DNA from: Patescibacteria group bacterium
GTDB lineage: Bacteria; Patescibacteriota; Microgenomatia; UBA1406; GWC2-37-13
Length of the DNA stretch: 19,932 bases
Assembly: GCA_943356515.1 (NCBI GenBank)
Contig: CALRFM010000005.1
Location: 1 to 19,932 of the forward strand
Direction of reading: 5' to 3'
The position numbers and the translations under genes are program-made. Positions 6,231 to 13,535 of this stretch are shown piece by piece (the first letter of the stretch is position 1; every line of letters starts with the position of its first letter). A model generated the notes under the pieces. The model saw nothing but the letters and a program-made list of their open reading frames with translations, had not been told where the DNA came from and made no database searches.

Positions 6231-7625
6231 ATGAAAAAACTTTGGGAAAAGGATTACAAACTGGATCACGCGGTTGAAAAATACTGCTCCGGGAACAATG
6301 TTGTTCTCGATAATGAATTGGCAAGATATGACGTACTGGGGACTTTAGCCCATGCCAAAATGCTTCAAAAAATTGGGATTCTTACAAAAGAGGAATTTCG
6401 CAAAACTAAATCCGCACTTGTTGGGATGTTAGCGTTGATCGATAAAAAAGTGTTTAAGGTTGAGCTTGGAGATGAGGATGTGCATACGAAAGTAGAAAAT
6501 GTCCTTATAGAAGAACTTGGCGACACAGGAAAAAAAATTCATACAGCACGCAGTAGAAATGATCAGATAAACCTAGATATAAAACTGTTTTCAAAAGATT
6601 CCCTTTTAATCCTAGCTCAACAAGTAGCGGAGCTTGTTACATCTTTTCAGGGATTGGCAATTAAGTATGAATTCGTACCGATGCCAGGTTACACCCACAT
6701 GCAAAAAGCAATGCCTTCATCGGTCGGTATGTGGGCGGGAAGTTTTGCTGAGAGTTTAATAGATGATCTGAGTATATTAAAAAGCGCTTTCGATGATGCT
6801 GACCAATCTCCTCTTGGCTCTGGAGCGGCTTATGGCGTCTCTCTTGAGATTGATCGCGAATATACATCCAAACTTCTTGGATTTGGTAAAGTTCAGAACA
6901 ATTCGCTTTACGCTCAGGTTTCACGTGTTAAATCTCAAGGAGTCACACTTCATGCTTTGTCTCAGATTATGTTGACGTTGTCTCGGTTTGCAAGTGACAT
7001 GCTTATATTTACCACATCTGAATTTGATTATTTTAATGTACCATCAGAGCTTTGTACTGGATCAAGCATCATGCCACAGAAGAATAATCTTGATATTATG
7101 GAGATACTTCGTGCAAGAACTCATCGCATATTACAATATGCACACGCAAATAGTGCAATTTTAGCTGGTTTGCCATCAGGCTATAATGCTGATTTTGCCG
7201 AAACTAAAGAATCTTTGCTAGTAAGTTTTTCTATTGTCAAAAGTTCTGTAAGAATCTCGAATTTGCTAGTAGGCGGTATAAGTCCAAAAAAGGATAATTT
7301 GAAAAACGGATTTTCCAAAGAAATTTATGCAACGCATGCGGCATATCAGCTTGTGAAAAAAGGGATACCATTTCGTGAAGCATATAAACAAGTTGCTTTA
7401 AGCCTTGAGAAAATACCTGAATTCGATAGTGTAGAGGTGATCAAAGCGTCTGTTCATAGTGGGTCAACCGGGAAATTGAATTTAAAAAATATCGGAAATG
7501 ATTTGAAAAAGGAGATGATATTCTGGAAACAGAAGGAAAAAGAATTTAATCTGGCTATAAATAGTTTGACAAAGTCAGTTACTCAATCCCCAGTACTTTC
7601 CGACCATTCACCGTTGCTATTTTGA
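6231..7625 (+). CDS. argH: Argininosuccinate lyase (464 aa)
   Basis: It splits argininosuccinate into arginine and fumarate, the step after ArgG. It is a fumarase/aspartase superfamily enzyme. Seen: HTARSRNDQ (104-112), PGYTHMQKAMPSS (152-164) with catalytic H155, and the signature TGSSIMPQKNN (276-286) with the catalytic serine loop. Length is normal. Odd points: the N-terminal WGGRF of most ArgH proteins reads WEKDY (5-9), and the last ~14 residues come from DNA that also encodes the end of the convergent amidohydrolase gene (47 bp shared), as if an earlier stop had been lost. No Shine-Dalgarno lies close to the ATG. Expression may depend on the leader at 6051-6180. argG is 3.6 kb upstream, with three other genes in between. 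Confidence 0.92.
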   Translation: MKKLWEKDYKLDHAVEKYCSGNNVVLDNELARYDVLGTLAHAKMLQKIGILTKEEFRKTKSALVGMLALIDKKVFKVELGDEDVHTKVENVLIEELGDTGKKIHTARSRNDQINLDIKLFSKDSLLILAQQVAELVTSFQGLAIKYEFVPMPGYTHMQKAMPSSVGMWAGSFAESLIDDLSILKSAFDDADQSPLGSGAAYGVSLEIDREYTSKLLGFGKVQNNSLYAQVSRVKSQGVTLHALSQIMLTLSRFASDMLIFTTSEFDYFNVPSELCTGSSIMPQKNNLDIMEILRARTHRILQYAHANSAILAGLPSGYNADFAETKESLLVSFSIVKSSVRISNLLVGGISPKKDNLKNGFSKEIYATHAAYQLVKKGIPFREAYKQVALSLEKIPEFDSVEVIKASVHSGSTGKLNLKNIGNDLKKEMIFWKQKEKEFNLAINSLTKSVTQSPVLSDHSPLLF

Positions 7626-8547
7626 CGAGCTCGTTCACATCTTGAAATCTACAAGCTTCAAGAAGAACACGAAGCTCAATCCACATGTCGCCATCTGTAA
7701 ATGGCTTGTGCAGATCTGCTATATTGTCTGTGCCTAACGCAACAATAATTCCTTCTGGCACCATTTCATCGACAGGAGTAGCTGAATTGTGAGAGGGGAC
7801 CATAATTTCTTTTCGACCATCATCTATATAAGCTGTAGGATTTGCAACAACCATTACGCCGGCAGCTTTCATTTTTTTGTACAGCGCTGTTCGATATTCC
7901 TTTGGTTGTGCGGCAACAGAGATTGAATGTATTGCGACTACTTTTCCTTGCATTCCATGTTCGATAGTTTTATCGGTCAACAGTTCTGTTTCATGTTCTG
8001 TTGGATCGTTGAGCTGATCTACATGCACATGGATCATTTTATTTCGTTTCTTTGCAGCAGCAAGGATTATATCTAAATGTTCAGATTCATGACCCGCATC
8101 TTTACTGGGAAGTCCCCCAATAATATCTACAAAATCGGCTCCCACCTCAAACCATTCGTGCGCTTGTTTTTCAATAACGCCTTGCAACGTTTGATTAATA
8201 TATTTGATAATAATATCGCCCTTATATTTTTCTCTTATTTTTTCTGCAGCTTTTATGGATCGGTCTTTGACTCCAGGATTCACGTCGATGAAGGTACCGA
8301 CCGCATATACTCCTTGTTCAATCATGCGTTCGGTTGCTAGAGCCATACGATCATATATTTGCTCTGTGGTAGATTCGGTAATTATTTTTTGATTGAGCGC
8401 CCATTTTTTTTGGAAATCAATGGCGCCAAGATGGAAATTTTCTTTAGTGATCGTAAAAGCTCGATCAAAATGCGCATGTGCGTTTACCCAACCTCCATTG
8501 GCTTTTATTTTGTCTAATAATTGTTGTTTGAGATCAAGATAATCCAT
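7579..8547 (-). CDS. Amidohydrolase, cytosine deaminase-like barrel (322 aa)
   Basis: It is a metal-dependent amidohydrolase closest in motif order to CodA-type deaminases. Metal ligands can be placed at H24 and H26 (NAHAHFD), H175 (HVHVDQ), H207 (AIHS) and D274 (GTDN). The GTDNIADLHKPFTDGDM stretch (272-288) also resembles the CodA group. In CodA the base three after the third metal histidine is the catalytic glutamate (HCDE); here it is glutamine, Q178. It lacks the small beta-sandwich domain at both ends, being about 100 residues shorter than CodA. It lies downstream of uridine kinase on the same strand, with 24 bp between, which favours a role in base or nucleoside salvage. Cytosine as substrate is not proven; the Glu-to-Gln change argues for caution. 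Confidence 0.75.
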   Translation of the reverse strand: MDYLDLKQQLLDKIKANGGWVNAHAHFDRAFTITKENFHLGAIDFQKKWALNQKIITESTTEQIYDRMALATERMIEQGVYAVGTFIDVNPGVKDRSIKAAEKIREKYKGDIIIKYINQTLQGVIEKQAHEWFEVGADFVDIIGGLPSKDAGHESEHLDIILAAAKKRNKMIHVHVDQLNDPTEHETELLTDKTIEHGMQGKVVAIHSISVAAQPKEYRTALYKKMKAAGVMVVANPTAYIDDGRKEIMVPSHNSATPVDEMVPEGIIVALGTDNIADLHKPFTDGDMWIELRVLLEACRFQDVNELVKIATVNGRKVLGIE

Positions 8548-8571
8548 AAAAATAGCGTGAGTAATTAATAA

Positions 8572-9186
8572 TTATTTGAGTCTTTTTTCAATAGTATGAA
8601 TGAGTGTTGAAACCGCTTGTTCGTTTTTGCCACCACGGGGAACAATGATGTCTGCATATTCTTTACTTGGTTCTACAAACTTTTCATGCATAGGGCGCGT
8701 GTACGTAACATACTGTGCGTAACAAAAATCCAATGTTCTACCACGTTCTTCGATATCTCGCTTTGTTCTACGAAGTGCTCGAATATCTGCCGGAACATCG
8801 ACATAAATTTTTAGGTCTATAAGGTCTCGCAGTGCTTGTTCATGAAAAATGAGAATGCCTTCCACAATAATAAATGGAGCAGGGGACACTCGGGTAGTTT
8901 TCTCTAAATCTCGGGTATCTAGGGTAAAGTCATATTCTGGAATCTCTACGGTTTTTCCGTTTATTAAATGTTTTAGTTGAGAAACAAACAGGTCAGTATC
9001 TAAAGAATCTGGATGATCATAGTTAGTCTTTTCTCGTTCTTGCATGGACTTTTCAGATTGGTCTTTGTAGTACCTATCGTGAGGAATGTATATTGAGTGA
9101 GAGTTACAATGATCTTTGATCTTGTGTGCAATGGTTGTTTTGCCAGAACCAGTGCCGCCCGCAATGCCAAGAATGAATGGTTTCAT
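8572..9186 (-). CDS. udk: Uridine kinase (204 aa)
   Basis: It phosphorylates uridine and cytidine to UMP and CMP with ATP or GTP, in pyrimidine salvage. It is a P-loop kinase of normal length (E. coli Udk is 213 aa). Seen: Walker A GGTGSGKT (10-17), PHDRYYKD (35-42), NYDHPDSLD (55-63), PEYDFTLDTR (83-92), VEGILIF (108-114) and the lid RRTKRDIEERGR (139-150). All key segments are conserved. TATAAT lies six bases upstream of the start codon, so it may have its own leaderless promoter although only 12 bp separate it from the gene upstream. Together with the amidohydrolase after it, it forms a small salvage group next to de novo pyrimidine genes on the other strand. Confidence 0.95.
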   Translation of the reverse strand: MKPFILGIAGGTGSGKTTIAHKIKDHCNSHSIYIPHDRYYKDQSEKSMQEREKTNYDHPDSLDTDLFVSQLKHLINGKTVEIPEYDFTLDTRDLEKTTRVSPAPFIIVEGILIFHEQALRDLIDLKIYVDVPADIRALRRTKRDIEERGRTLDFCYAQYVTYTRPMHEKFVEPSKEYADIIVPRGGKNEQAVSTLIHTIEKRLK

Positions 9187-9192
9187 GGAAAA

Positions 9193-9198
9193 ATTATA
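9193..9198 (-). promoter_or_regulatory. -10 box of a likely leaderless udk transcript
   Basis: TATAAT on the minus strand directly after the stop codon of the preceding gene and six bases before the udk ATG. No good -35 box: TTCCAA at 17 bp spacing is a weak match. Confidence 0.45.
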
Positions 9199-9843
9199 TC
9201 AGTAATTATCATCGTTTGGAATTGTGGAAAGCCGGTAGGGTAGTTTTATCTTTTTTAATGCTTGAGTTTGTGCAAAAACTAAATTACCATCAGTGTTACA
9301 AAATTGACGAGGATCATGGGGAGTAAAAAAGAAATGCGATAAAACACTATTATCATCAAGCATTTGTATCATAGGTTTTGTTATGATCCATGGATCTGAT
9401 GGTAAGGTTGTTGAAAGGGGATGCCGATAACTTTGCTTTTGATGATGATTGTGAAACCATCCTTGTTGAATATCTCCACTATCTGCACTTATACCACAGG
9501 CGGTGAGAATACCTTTCGGATTATAGCTTGCTGCAACAATATGTGGTCTATCAATACTATCTGGCACAACACCGGCAAAACCAATTGATCCTTCTGTACG
9601 AGCAAGTATTGTTACCTGTGGGTAAGAAGCATGTTCAAAAGATCTACCATGATAGTTTGGATTTGGATCAAGTGTCCAGGCAAAAATACCTGTATCATTT
9701 GGCAAGGAAGTAAATTGCCAAGAAGATGTATGCAGCTTTAATGAATCCTCCAAATGAGGAGAGATGATTTTATCTGTTTCTATCGCAAGCAAAAATTGTA
9801 TATGATCCCATCCTACGGTTGGAGTTTTTATTGTTTCACCCAT
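9199..9843 (-). CDS. Hypothetical protein (214 aa), not recognised
   Basis: I do not recognise a family. The protein is soluble: no signal peptide, no membrane segment, no repeats. It is rich in His, Pro, Ser and Thr and has several aromatic-rich stretches (HIQFLLAIETDKI near 14-26, GWFHNHHQ near 128-135, SHFFFTPHDPRQF near 169-181). The His-rich segments could bind metal, but no known motif is evident. The reading frame is open throughout and codon use looks like that of neighbours, so it is probably a real gene. It is first in a minus-strand series with udk (12 bp apart) and the amidohydrolase, and is divergent from polX across 64 bp. A link to nucleoside metabolism is only guilt by association. 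Confidence 0.6.
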   Translation of the reverse strand: MGETIKTPTVGWDHIQFLLAIETDKIISPHLEDSLKLHTSSWQFTSLPNDTGIFAWTLDPNPNYHGRSFEHASYPQVTILARTEGSIGFAGVVPDSIDRPHIVAASYNPKGILTACGISADSGDIQQGWFHNHHQKQSYRHPLSTTLPSDPWIITKPMIQMLDDNSVLSHFFFTPHDPRQFCNTDGNLVFAQTQALKKIKLPYRLSTIPNDDNY

Positions 9844-9892
9844 ACTTATTTATTAATTTACTGAAGTATACTCCTTTTCGAGGCAAAAATGG

Positions 9893-9898
9893 TACAAT
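9893..9898 (+). promoter_or_regulatory. -10 box of polX
   Basis: TACAAT, ending nine bases before the polX ATG; a transcript would start at or within three bases of the start codon. It lies in the 64-bp divergent spacer (9844-9907), which must also drive the minus-strand gene at 9843. Confidence 0.4.
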
Positions 9899-9907
9899 AA
9901 GTACGTC

Positions 9908-11743
9908 ATGATCAAAGAAGCATTTAGTAATAAATCCATATCTCAACTTCTTCGCAATATTGCGGCGGCTCAGCTTTTAAAAGGTCATAACCGCTTTCGA
10001 ATCATAGCCTATCAGAAAGCTGCAGATGCAATAGAATCACTTTCACGGGAATTATTTGATATATGGCAAGAAGGCAAGATACAACGAGTACCGGGCATCG
10101 GACCGGGCATAGGAAGGGGTCTTTCTGAATATTTTGAGCATGGAGAATCTGAGCATTTTGATAGTATTACGGAAGGTATTCCACCATCAGTTTTTTTACT
10201 TATGACCGTGCCAGGAATAGGGCCAAAGAAGGCATTTAAGCTGGTGATACATTTTAAACTGATGAACGAAAAAACGGTTGTTGCAGAACTTAAAGAAATT
10301 GCAAAAGCTGGTCGCATAGCTGAACTTCCCGGATTTGGCGAAAAGTCAGAGCGCGATATCCTTTCATCCCTAACAGTTTTTGAACGGCATGATCGGCAAG
10401 AAGAGCGGATGATCTTGCCAAGTGCAATAAAGATAGCTGAAGATATTACTACCTATATGAAGCAACACCCACTGGTGAACCATGTAGACGTATTGGGCTC
10501 ACTTCGTCGCAAAGTTTCTACTATTGGAGATATAGATATTGCCATTTGTATTGAAAAAGGGTCCGACCCTTCTGAAAGGGTCGGACCCTTTCGGGATATC
10601 ATAGATCATTTTCTTGCATACCCGGGCAAACGATCGGTAGAAGCAGCCGGGGACCAGAAGGCGTCTATCTTAGCGGCTGGAAATGTGCGCATTGACCTTC
10701 GCGTGCAACCAATAGCTACGTATGGCTCTATGTTGCAGTATTTCACGGGAAGTAAGGCGCATAACATCAAGCTGCGAGAGCATGCACTACGGAAAGGCTA
10801 TTCTCTGAGCGAGCATGGGATGAAAAGTCTGGATCCTTCGGTTTCACCTCAGGATGACATTGTAAAATTTTCAAATGAAGAAGATCTGTATTCGTTCCTT
10901 GATTTACAGACTCCAGCGCCCGAGATACGAGAGGGGACAACTGAGATCGAATTGGCAAAGAAAAAGAAGCTTCCATCACTCATCAAGCTTGCAGACATCC
11001 GTGGTGACTTTCACATGCATTCAGATTATGACCTGCAACCATCTCACGATAGAGGAGCAAATACCTACCAGGAAATGATGAAAAAAGGTCAGGAGCTGGG
11101 GTATGCATACATCGGGTTTTCTGAACATAACCCTAAGCAAAAGGGACTTTCTAACGAAGACGTTATTGCTATTATGAAGAAGAGAAAGGAATATATTGAT
11201 ACAATTTTTACCCCTATCGCGTCGAACGCGACTAGCGAACACCTCCCTTACTTTATAGGTCTTGAAGTAGACATATTGCCTAGTGGTGATATTGCCCTCC
11301 CTATGGGGGCAATTGACTATGTAGATTACCTTATCGTCTCTTTACATAGCTCATTTGGTATGAATATGACTACTATGACTAACCGTGTTCTTAAGGCACT
11401 CAGTCAACCCAAAGTGAAAATATTTGGCCACCCCACTGGTCGGCTGCTTGGCAAGCGCGATGGAGTAGACTTGGATTGGGATAAGATATTTTCGTATGTT
11501 ATAGAGCATAATCAGGCCTTAGAGATAAATGCAGGTCCACCGCGACTTGATTTGCCCGATATTCTCGTCAAAGAGGGAAAAGAACACGGCGCCACATTCA
11601 TCGTGAATACCGATGCTCATGCAATAGAACATATGGATTGGATGCAACATGGCGTGTCGGTAGCCAGGCGTGGTTGGTTGAAGAAAAAGGATGTGGTAAA
11701 TACGTGGAGTTTGGAGAAGGTGAGGGAGTGGATGATTGGGTAG
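9908..11743 (+). CDS. polX: Family X DNA polymerase with PHP domain (611 aa)
   Basis: It is a repair polymerase that fills short gaps, fused to a PHP metal-dependent phosphoesterase domain that in bacterial PolX acts as a 3' exonuclease or phosphatase. In order: helix-hairpin-helix motifs VPGIGPGIGR (61-70), VPGIGPKKA (101-109) and LPGFGEKS (140-147); nucleotidyltransferase GSLRRKVSTIGDIDI (197-211) with D208 and D210 and probably D263 (RIDLRV) as the third aspartate; PHP motifs DFHMHSD (367-373), SEH (405-407), E453, H480, HPTGR (508-512) and NTDAH (567-571). Both active sites look complete. B. subtilis PolX has about 570 aa. Part of the extra length is a palindromic repeat encoding about 12 residues (about 217-228), inserted just after the catalytic aspartate pair. 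pyrD follows after 25 bp. Confidence 0.95.
   Translation: MIKEAFSNKSISQLLRNIAAAQLLKGHNRFRIIAYQKAADAIESLSRELFDIWQEGKIQRVPGIGPGIGRGLSEYFEHGESEHFDSITEGIPPSVFLLMTVPGIGPKKAFKLVIHFKLMNEKTVVAELKEIAKAGRIAELPGFGEKSERDILSSLTVFERHDRQEERMILPSAIKIAEDITTYMKQHPLVNHVDVLGSLRRKVSTIGDIDIAICIEKGSDPSERVGPFRDIIDHFLAYPGKRSVEAAGDQKASILAAGNVRIDLRVQPIATYGSMLQYFTGSKAHNIKLREHALRKGYSLSEHGMKSLDPSVSPQDDIVKFSNEEDLYSFLDLQTPAPEIREGTTEIELAKKKKLPSLIKLADIRGDFHMHSDYDLQPSHDRGANTYQEMMKKGQELGYAYIGFSEHNPKQKGLSNEDVIAIMKKRKEYIDTIFTPIASNATSEHLPYFIGLEVDILPSGDIALPMGAIDYVDYLIVSLHSSFGMNMTTMTNRVLKALSQPKVKIFGHPTGRLLGKRDGVDLDWDKIFSYVIEHNQALEINAGPPRLDLPDILVKEGKEHGATFIVNTDAHAIEHMDWMQHGVSVARRGWLKKKDVVNTWSLEKVREWMIG
10556..10591. repeat. Palindromic repeat inserted in frame in polX
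   Basis: Perfect 16-bp stem (10556-10571 with 10576-10591) and a 4-nt CTGA loop. Each arm is itself nearly palindromic around GGGTC/GACCC. It is 36 bp, a multiple of three, and is read through as KGSDPSERVGPF. No T-run follows and it is within a gene, so it is not a terminator. Confidence 0.9.
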
Positions 11744-11757
11744 GATGTGGTAACATA

Positions 11758-11763
11758 TATAGT
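11758..11763 (+). promoter_or_regulatory. Possible -10 box before pyrD
   Basis: TATAGT ending five bases before the pyrD ATG; no Shine-Dalgarno is present. No good -35 box was found, so pyrD may instead be read through from polX. Confidence 0.3.
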
Positions 11764-11768
11764 AACTT

Positions 11769-12689
11769 ATGAGTATCAATCTATCCGTCAATCTTGCAGG
11801 AATAAAACTCAAAAACCCCACTATTCTTGCATCGGGAATCATGGGAATAAGTGCCGCATCGCTCAAATTCTGTGAAGAAAATGGCGCCGGCGCGGTAACT
11901 CTTAAATCCATCGGTCACAATGAGCGCATTGGCCATAATAATCCAACAGTGTACGTTTGGGAAAATGGAATTCACAATGCTGTGGGACTCCCGAATCCTG
12001 GCATAGATGGTTCAATAGATAAAATGAGTGAAATGCTCAATGTACTTTCTATTCCGCTCATAGGAAGCATGTTTGCCGATACCATTGACAACTTTGTCAT
12101 GGTTGCTAAAAAAATGGCAGCTCTAAACCCTGCAATTATTGAGCTCAATTTATCTTGTCCTAATACGGCAGATGATTTAGGTAGAATGTATGCATCGGAT
12201 GTAAAAATGACCCACGATGTAGTTTCAGCGGTGAAAAAAATAGTTGGAAATATTCCTCTTTTTGCAAAACTTACTGCAGACGTGACAGATATTGTTGAGA
12301 TTGGAAAATCTGCTGAAGCGGCTGGTGCAGATGGGTTAACTGCAATAAACACCGTCTCAGGAATAAACATTGATATCTATCAAAAACGACCAATATTAAA
12401 AAATAAAGTAGGTGGCCTTTCTGGTCCAGCAATTCGTCCCATAGGAGTGCGAGCCGTATGGAATCTGTATCAAGCAGTCAAAATCCCCATTATTGGCACT
12501 GGAGGTATAAACACCGGCGAAGATGCCATAGAATACATTATGGCCGGCGCCAGTGCCGTAGGTATCGGCTCAGGTGTCTGGTATCGAGGTATCGATGTAT
12601 TTAAGAAAGTTACCGACGAGATGAAAGTATTTATGGAAAAAAACAATTATCATTCAATTGAAGATATGAAAGGAATAGCCCATGTTTAA
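11769..12689 (+). CDS. pyrD: Dihydroorotate dehydrogenase, type 1B catalytic subunit (306 aa)
   Basis: It oxidises dihydroorotate to orotate with FMN, the fourth step of UMP synthesis; the type 1B enzyme passes electrons through PyrK to NAD+. Seen: ASGIMG (21-26), NAVGLPNPG (70-78), NLSCPNT (127-133) with the catalytic Cys C130 that marks class 1 enzymes, AKLTAD (166-171), NTVSG (194-198), GLSGPAIRPIGVRAV (216-230) and the FMN phosphate loop GTGGI (243-247). Length is as expected. Class 1B rather than 1A is supported by the immediately following pyrK, whose start overlaps the end of this gene by 8 bp. Confidence 0.96.
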   Translation: MSINLSVNLAGIKLKNPTILASGIMGISAASLKFCEENGAGAVTLKSIGHNERIGHNNPTVYVWENGIHNAVGLPNPGIDGSIDKMSEMLNVLSIPLIGSMFADTIDNFVMVAKKMAALNPAIIELNLSCPNTADDLGRMYASDVKMTHDVVSAVKKIVGNIPLFAKLTADVTDIVEIGKSAEAAGADGLTAINTVSGINIDIYQKRPILKNKVGGLSGPAIRPIGVRAVWNLYQAVKIPIIGTGGINTGEDAIEYIMAGASAVGIGSGVWYRGIDVFKKVTDEMKVFMEKNNYHSIEDMKGIAHV

Positions 12690-13515
12690 CGAAAAGCCGG
12701 TGGCGCTGCTCATAAAAGAGATCATCATCGAGAACGAACGGGTGAAAACATTTGTAATAGATGGTGAGATGGACTTTAAACCTGGACAATTTACCATGTG
12801 TTGGATTCCAGGATTTGACGAAAAACCGTTTGGACTAGTATCAAGGAAAAAGAGCGAATTCATGATTACTGTTGCCGCCGTCGGCACATCTACAAAAGCA
12901 CTTCACATGATGGAAGTGAGCGATATGTTGGGCTTCCGTGGACCATTTGGATCGGCGTTTATATTGCCAGTATCTGGTTCCATTGCACTCATCGCAGGAG
13001 GGTATGGCATGGCATCACTTTTTAACCTGGCAAAAGAAGCGAGAGAAAAGGGTATAGACGTACATGTATTTTTGGGAGCACGAAACAAAGACGAGCTCCT
13101 CTATCTGGATTGGATGAAAGAACTTGGGGCGGTGCTTCATCTTGCTACCGATGACGGATCCGAAGGATACAAGGGATTTAATGTGCAGGTGTTTGAAGAT
13201 TGGGTGAAAAATGAAGGGGGACCTAGAGGAGGGATATTCACCAAAGTCTATACTGTTGGACCTGAAATTATGGAAATGAAAATCGCAAGCATATGTTGGG
13301 AGAAATCTATTCCCTTTGAAGTGTCACTTGAGCGATATATGAAATGTGGATTTGGCATATGTGGACAATGTTGCGTAGACCCTGTGGGTTGGCGCATGTG
13401 TGTCGAAGGCCCCGTGATCAATGGTGAGAAGCTCAAGCAAATAACTGAATTTAGCAAATACCATCGAACTGCATCTGGTAAAATAGAGAAGTATCCGTGG
13501 AATAAAGACAAATAA
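12682..13515 (+). CDS. pyrK: Dihydroorotate dehydrogenase electron-transfer subunit (277 aa)
   Basis: It carries FAD and a [2Fe-2S] cluster and shuttles electrons from PyrD to NAD+. In order: ferredoxin-reductase FAD domain with PGQFTM (34-39), KPFGLVS (48-54) and GFRGPFGSAF (84-93); NAD-binding IALIAGGYGMASLFNLA (101-117); iron-sulfur cysteines C222, C227, C230 and C240 in the pattern CGFGICGQC then C. An extra C231 is adjacent. It has a Shine-Dalgarno (AAGGA, 12670-12674) inside the end of pyrD and overlaps it by 8 bp, so the two subunits are translationally coupled. Confidence 0.95.
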   Translation: MFNEKPVALLIKEIIIENERVKTFVIDGEMDFKPGQFTMCWIPGFDEKPFGLVSRKKSEFMITVAAVGTSTKALHMMEVSDMLGFRGPFGSAFILPVSGSIALIAGGYGMASLFNLAKEAREKGIDVHVFLGARNKDELLYLDWMKELGAVLHLATDDGSEGYKGFNVQVFEDWVKNEGGPRGGIFTKVYTVGPEIMEMKIASICWEKSIPFEVSLERYMKCGFGICGQCCVDPVGWRMCVEGPVINGEKLKQITEFSKYHRTASGKIEKYPWNKDK

Positions 13516-13522
13516 AATAATC

Positions 13523-13528
13523 TACAAT
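13523..13528 (+). promoter_or_regulatory. -10 box of a likely leaderless transcript
   Basis: TACAAT ending seven bases before the ATG at 13536; no Shine-Dalgarno there. Only 20 bp separate this gene from pyrK, so both read-through and own transcription are possible. Confidence 0.4.
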
Positions 13529-13535
13529 TACTCTA

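Noticed and set aside
10556..10591. Strong palindrome in polX as a terminator
   Set aside because: It lies mid-gene, is a multiple of three, is translated in frame and has no T-run.
11519..11911. 130-codon minus-strand frame across the polX-pyrD junction
   Set aside because: Antisense to two conserved genes, with no promoter or ribosome site and no recognisable protein features.
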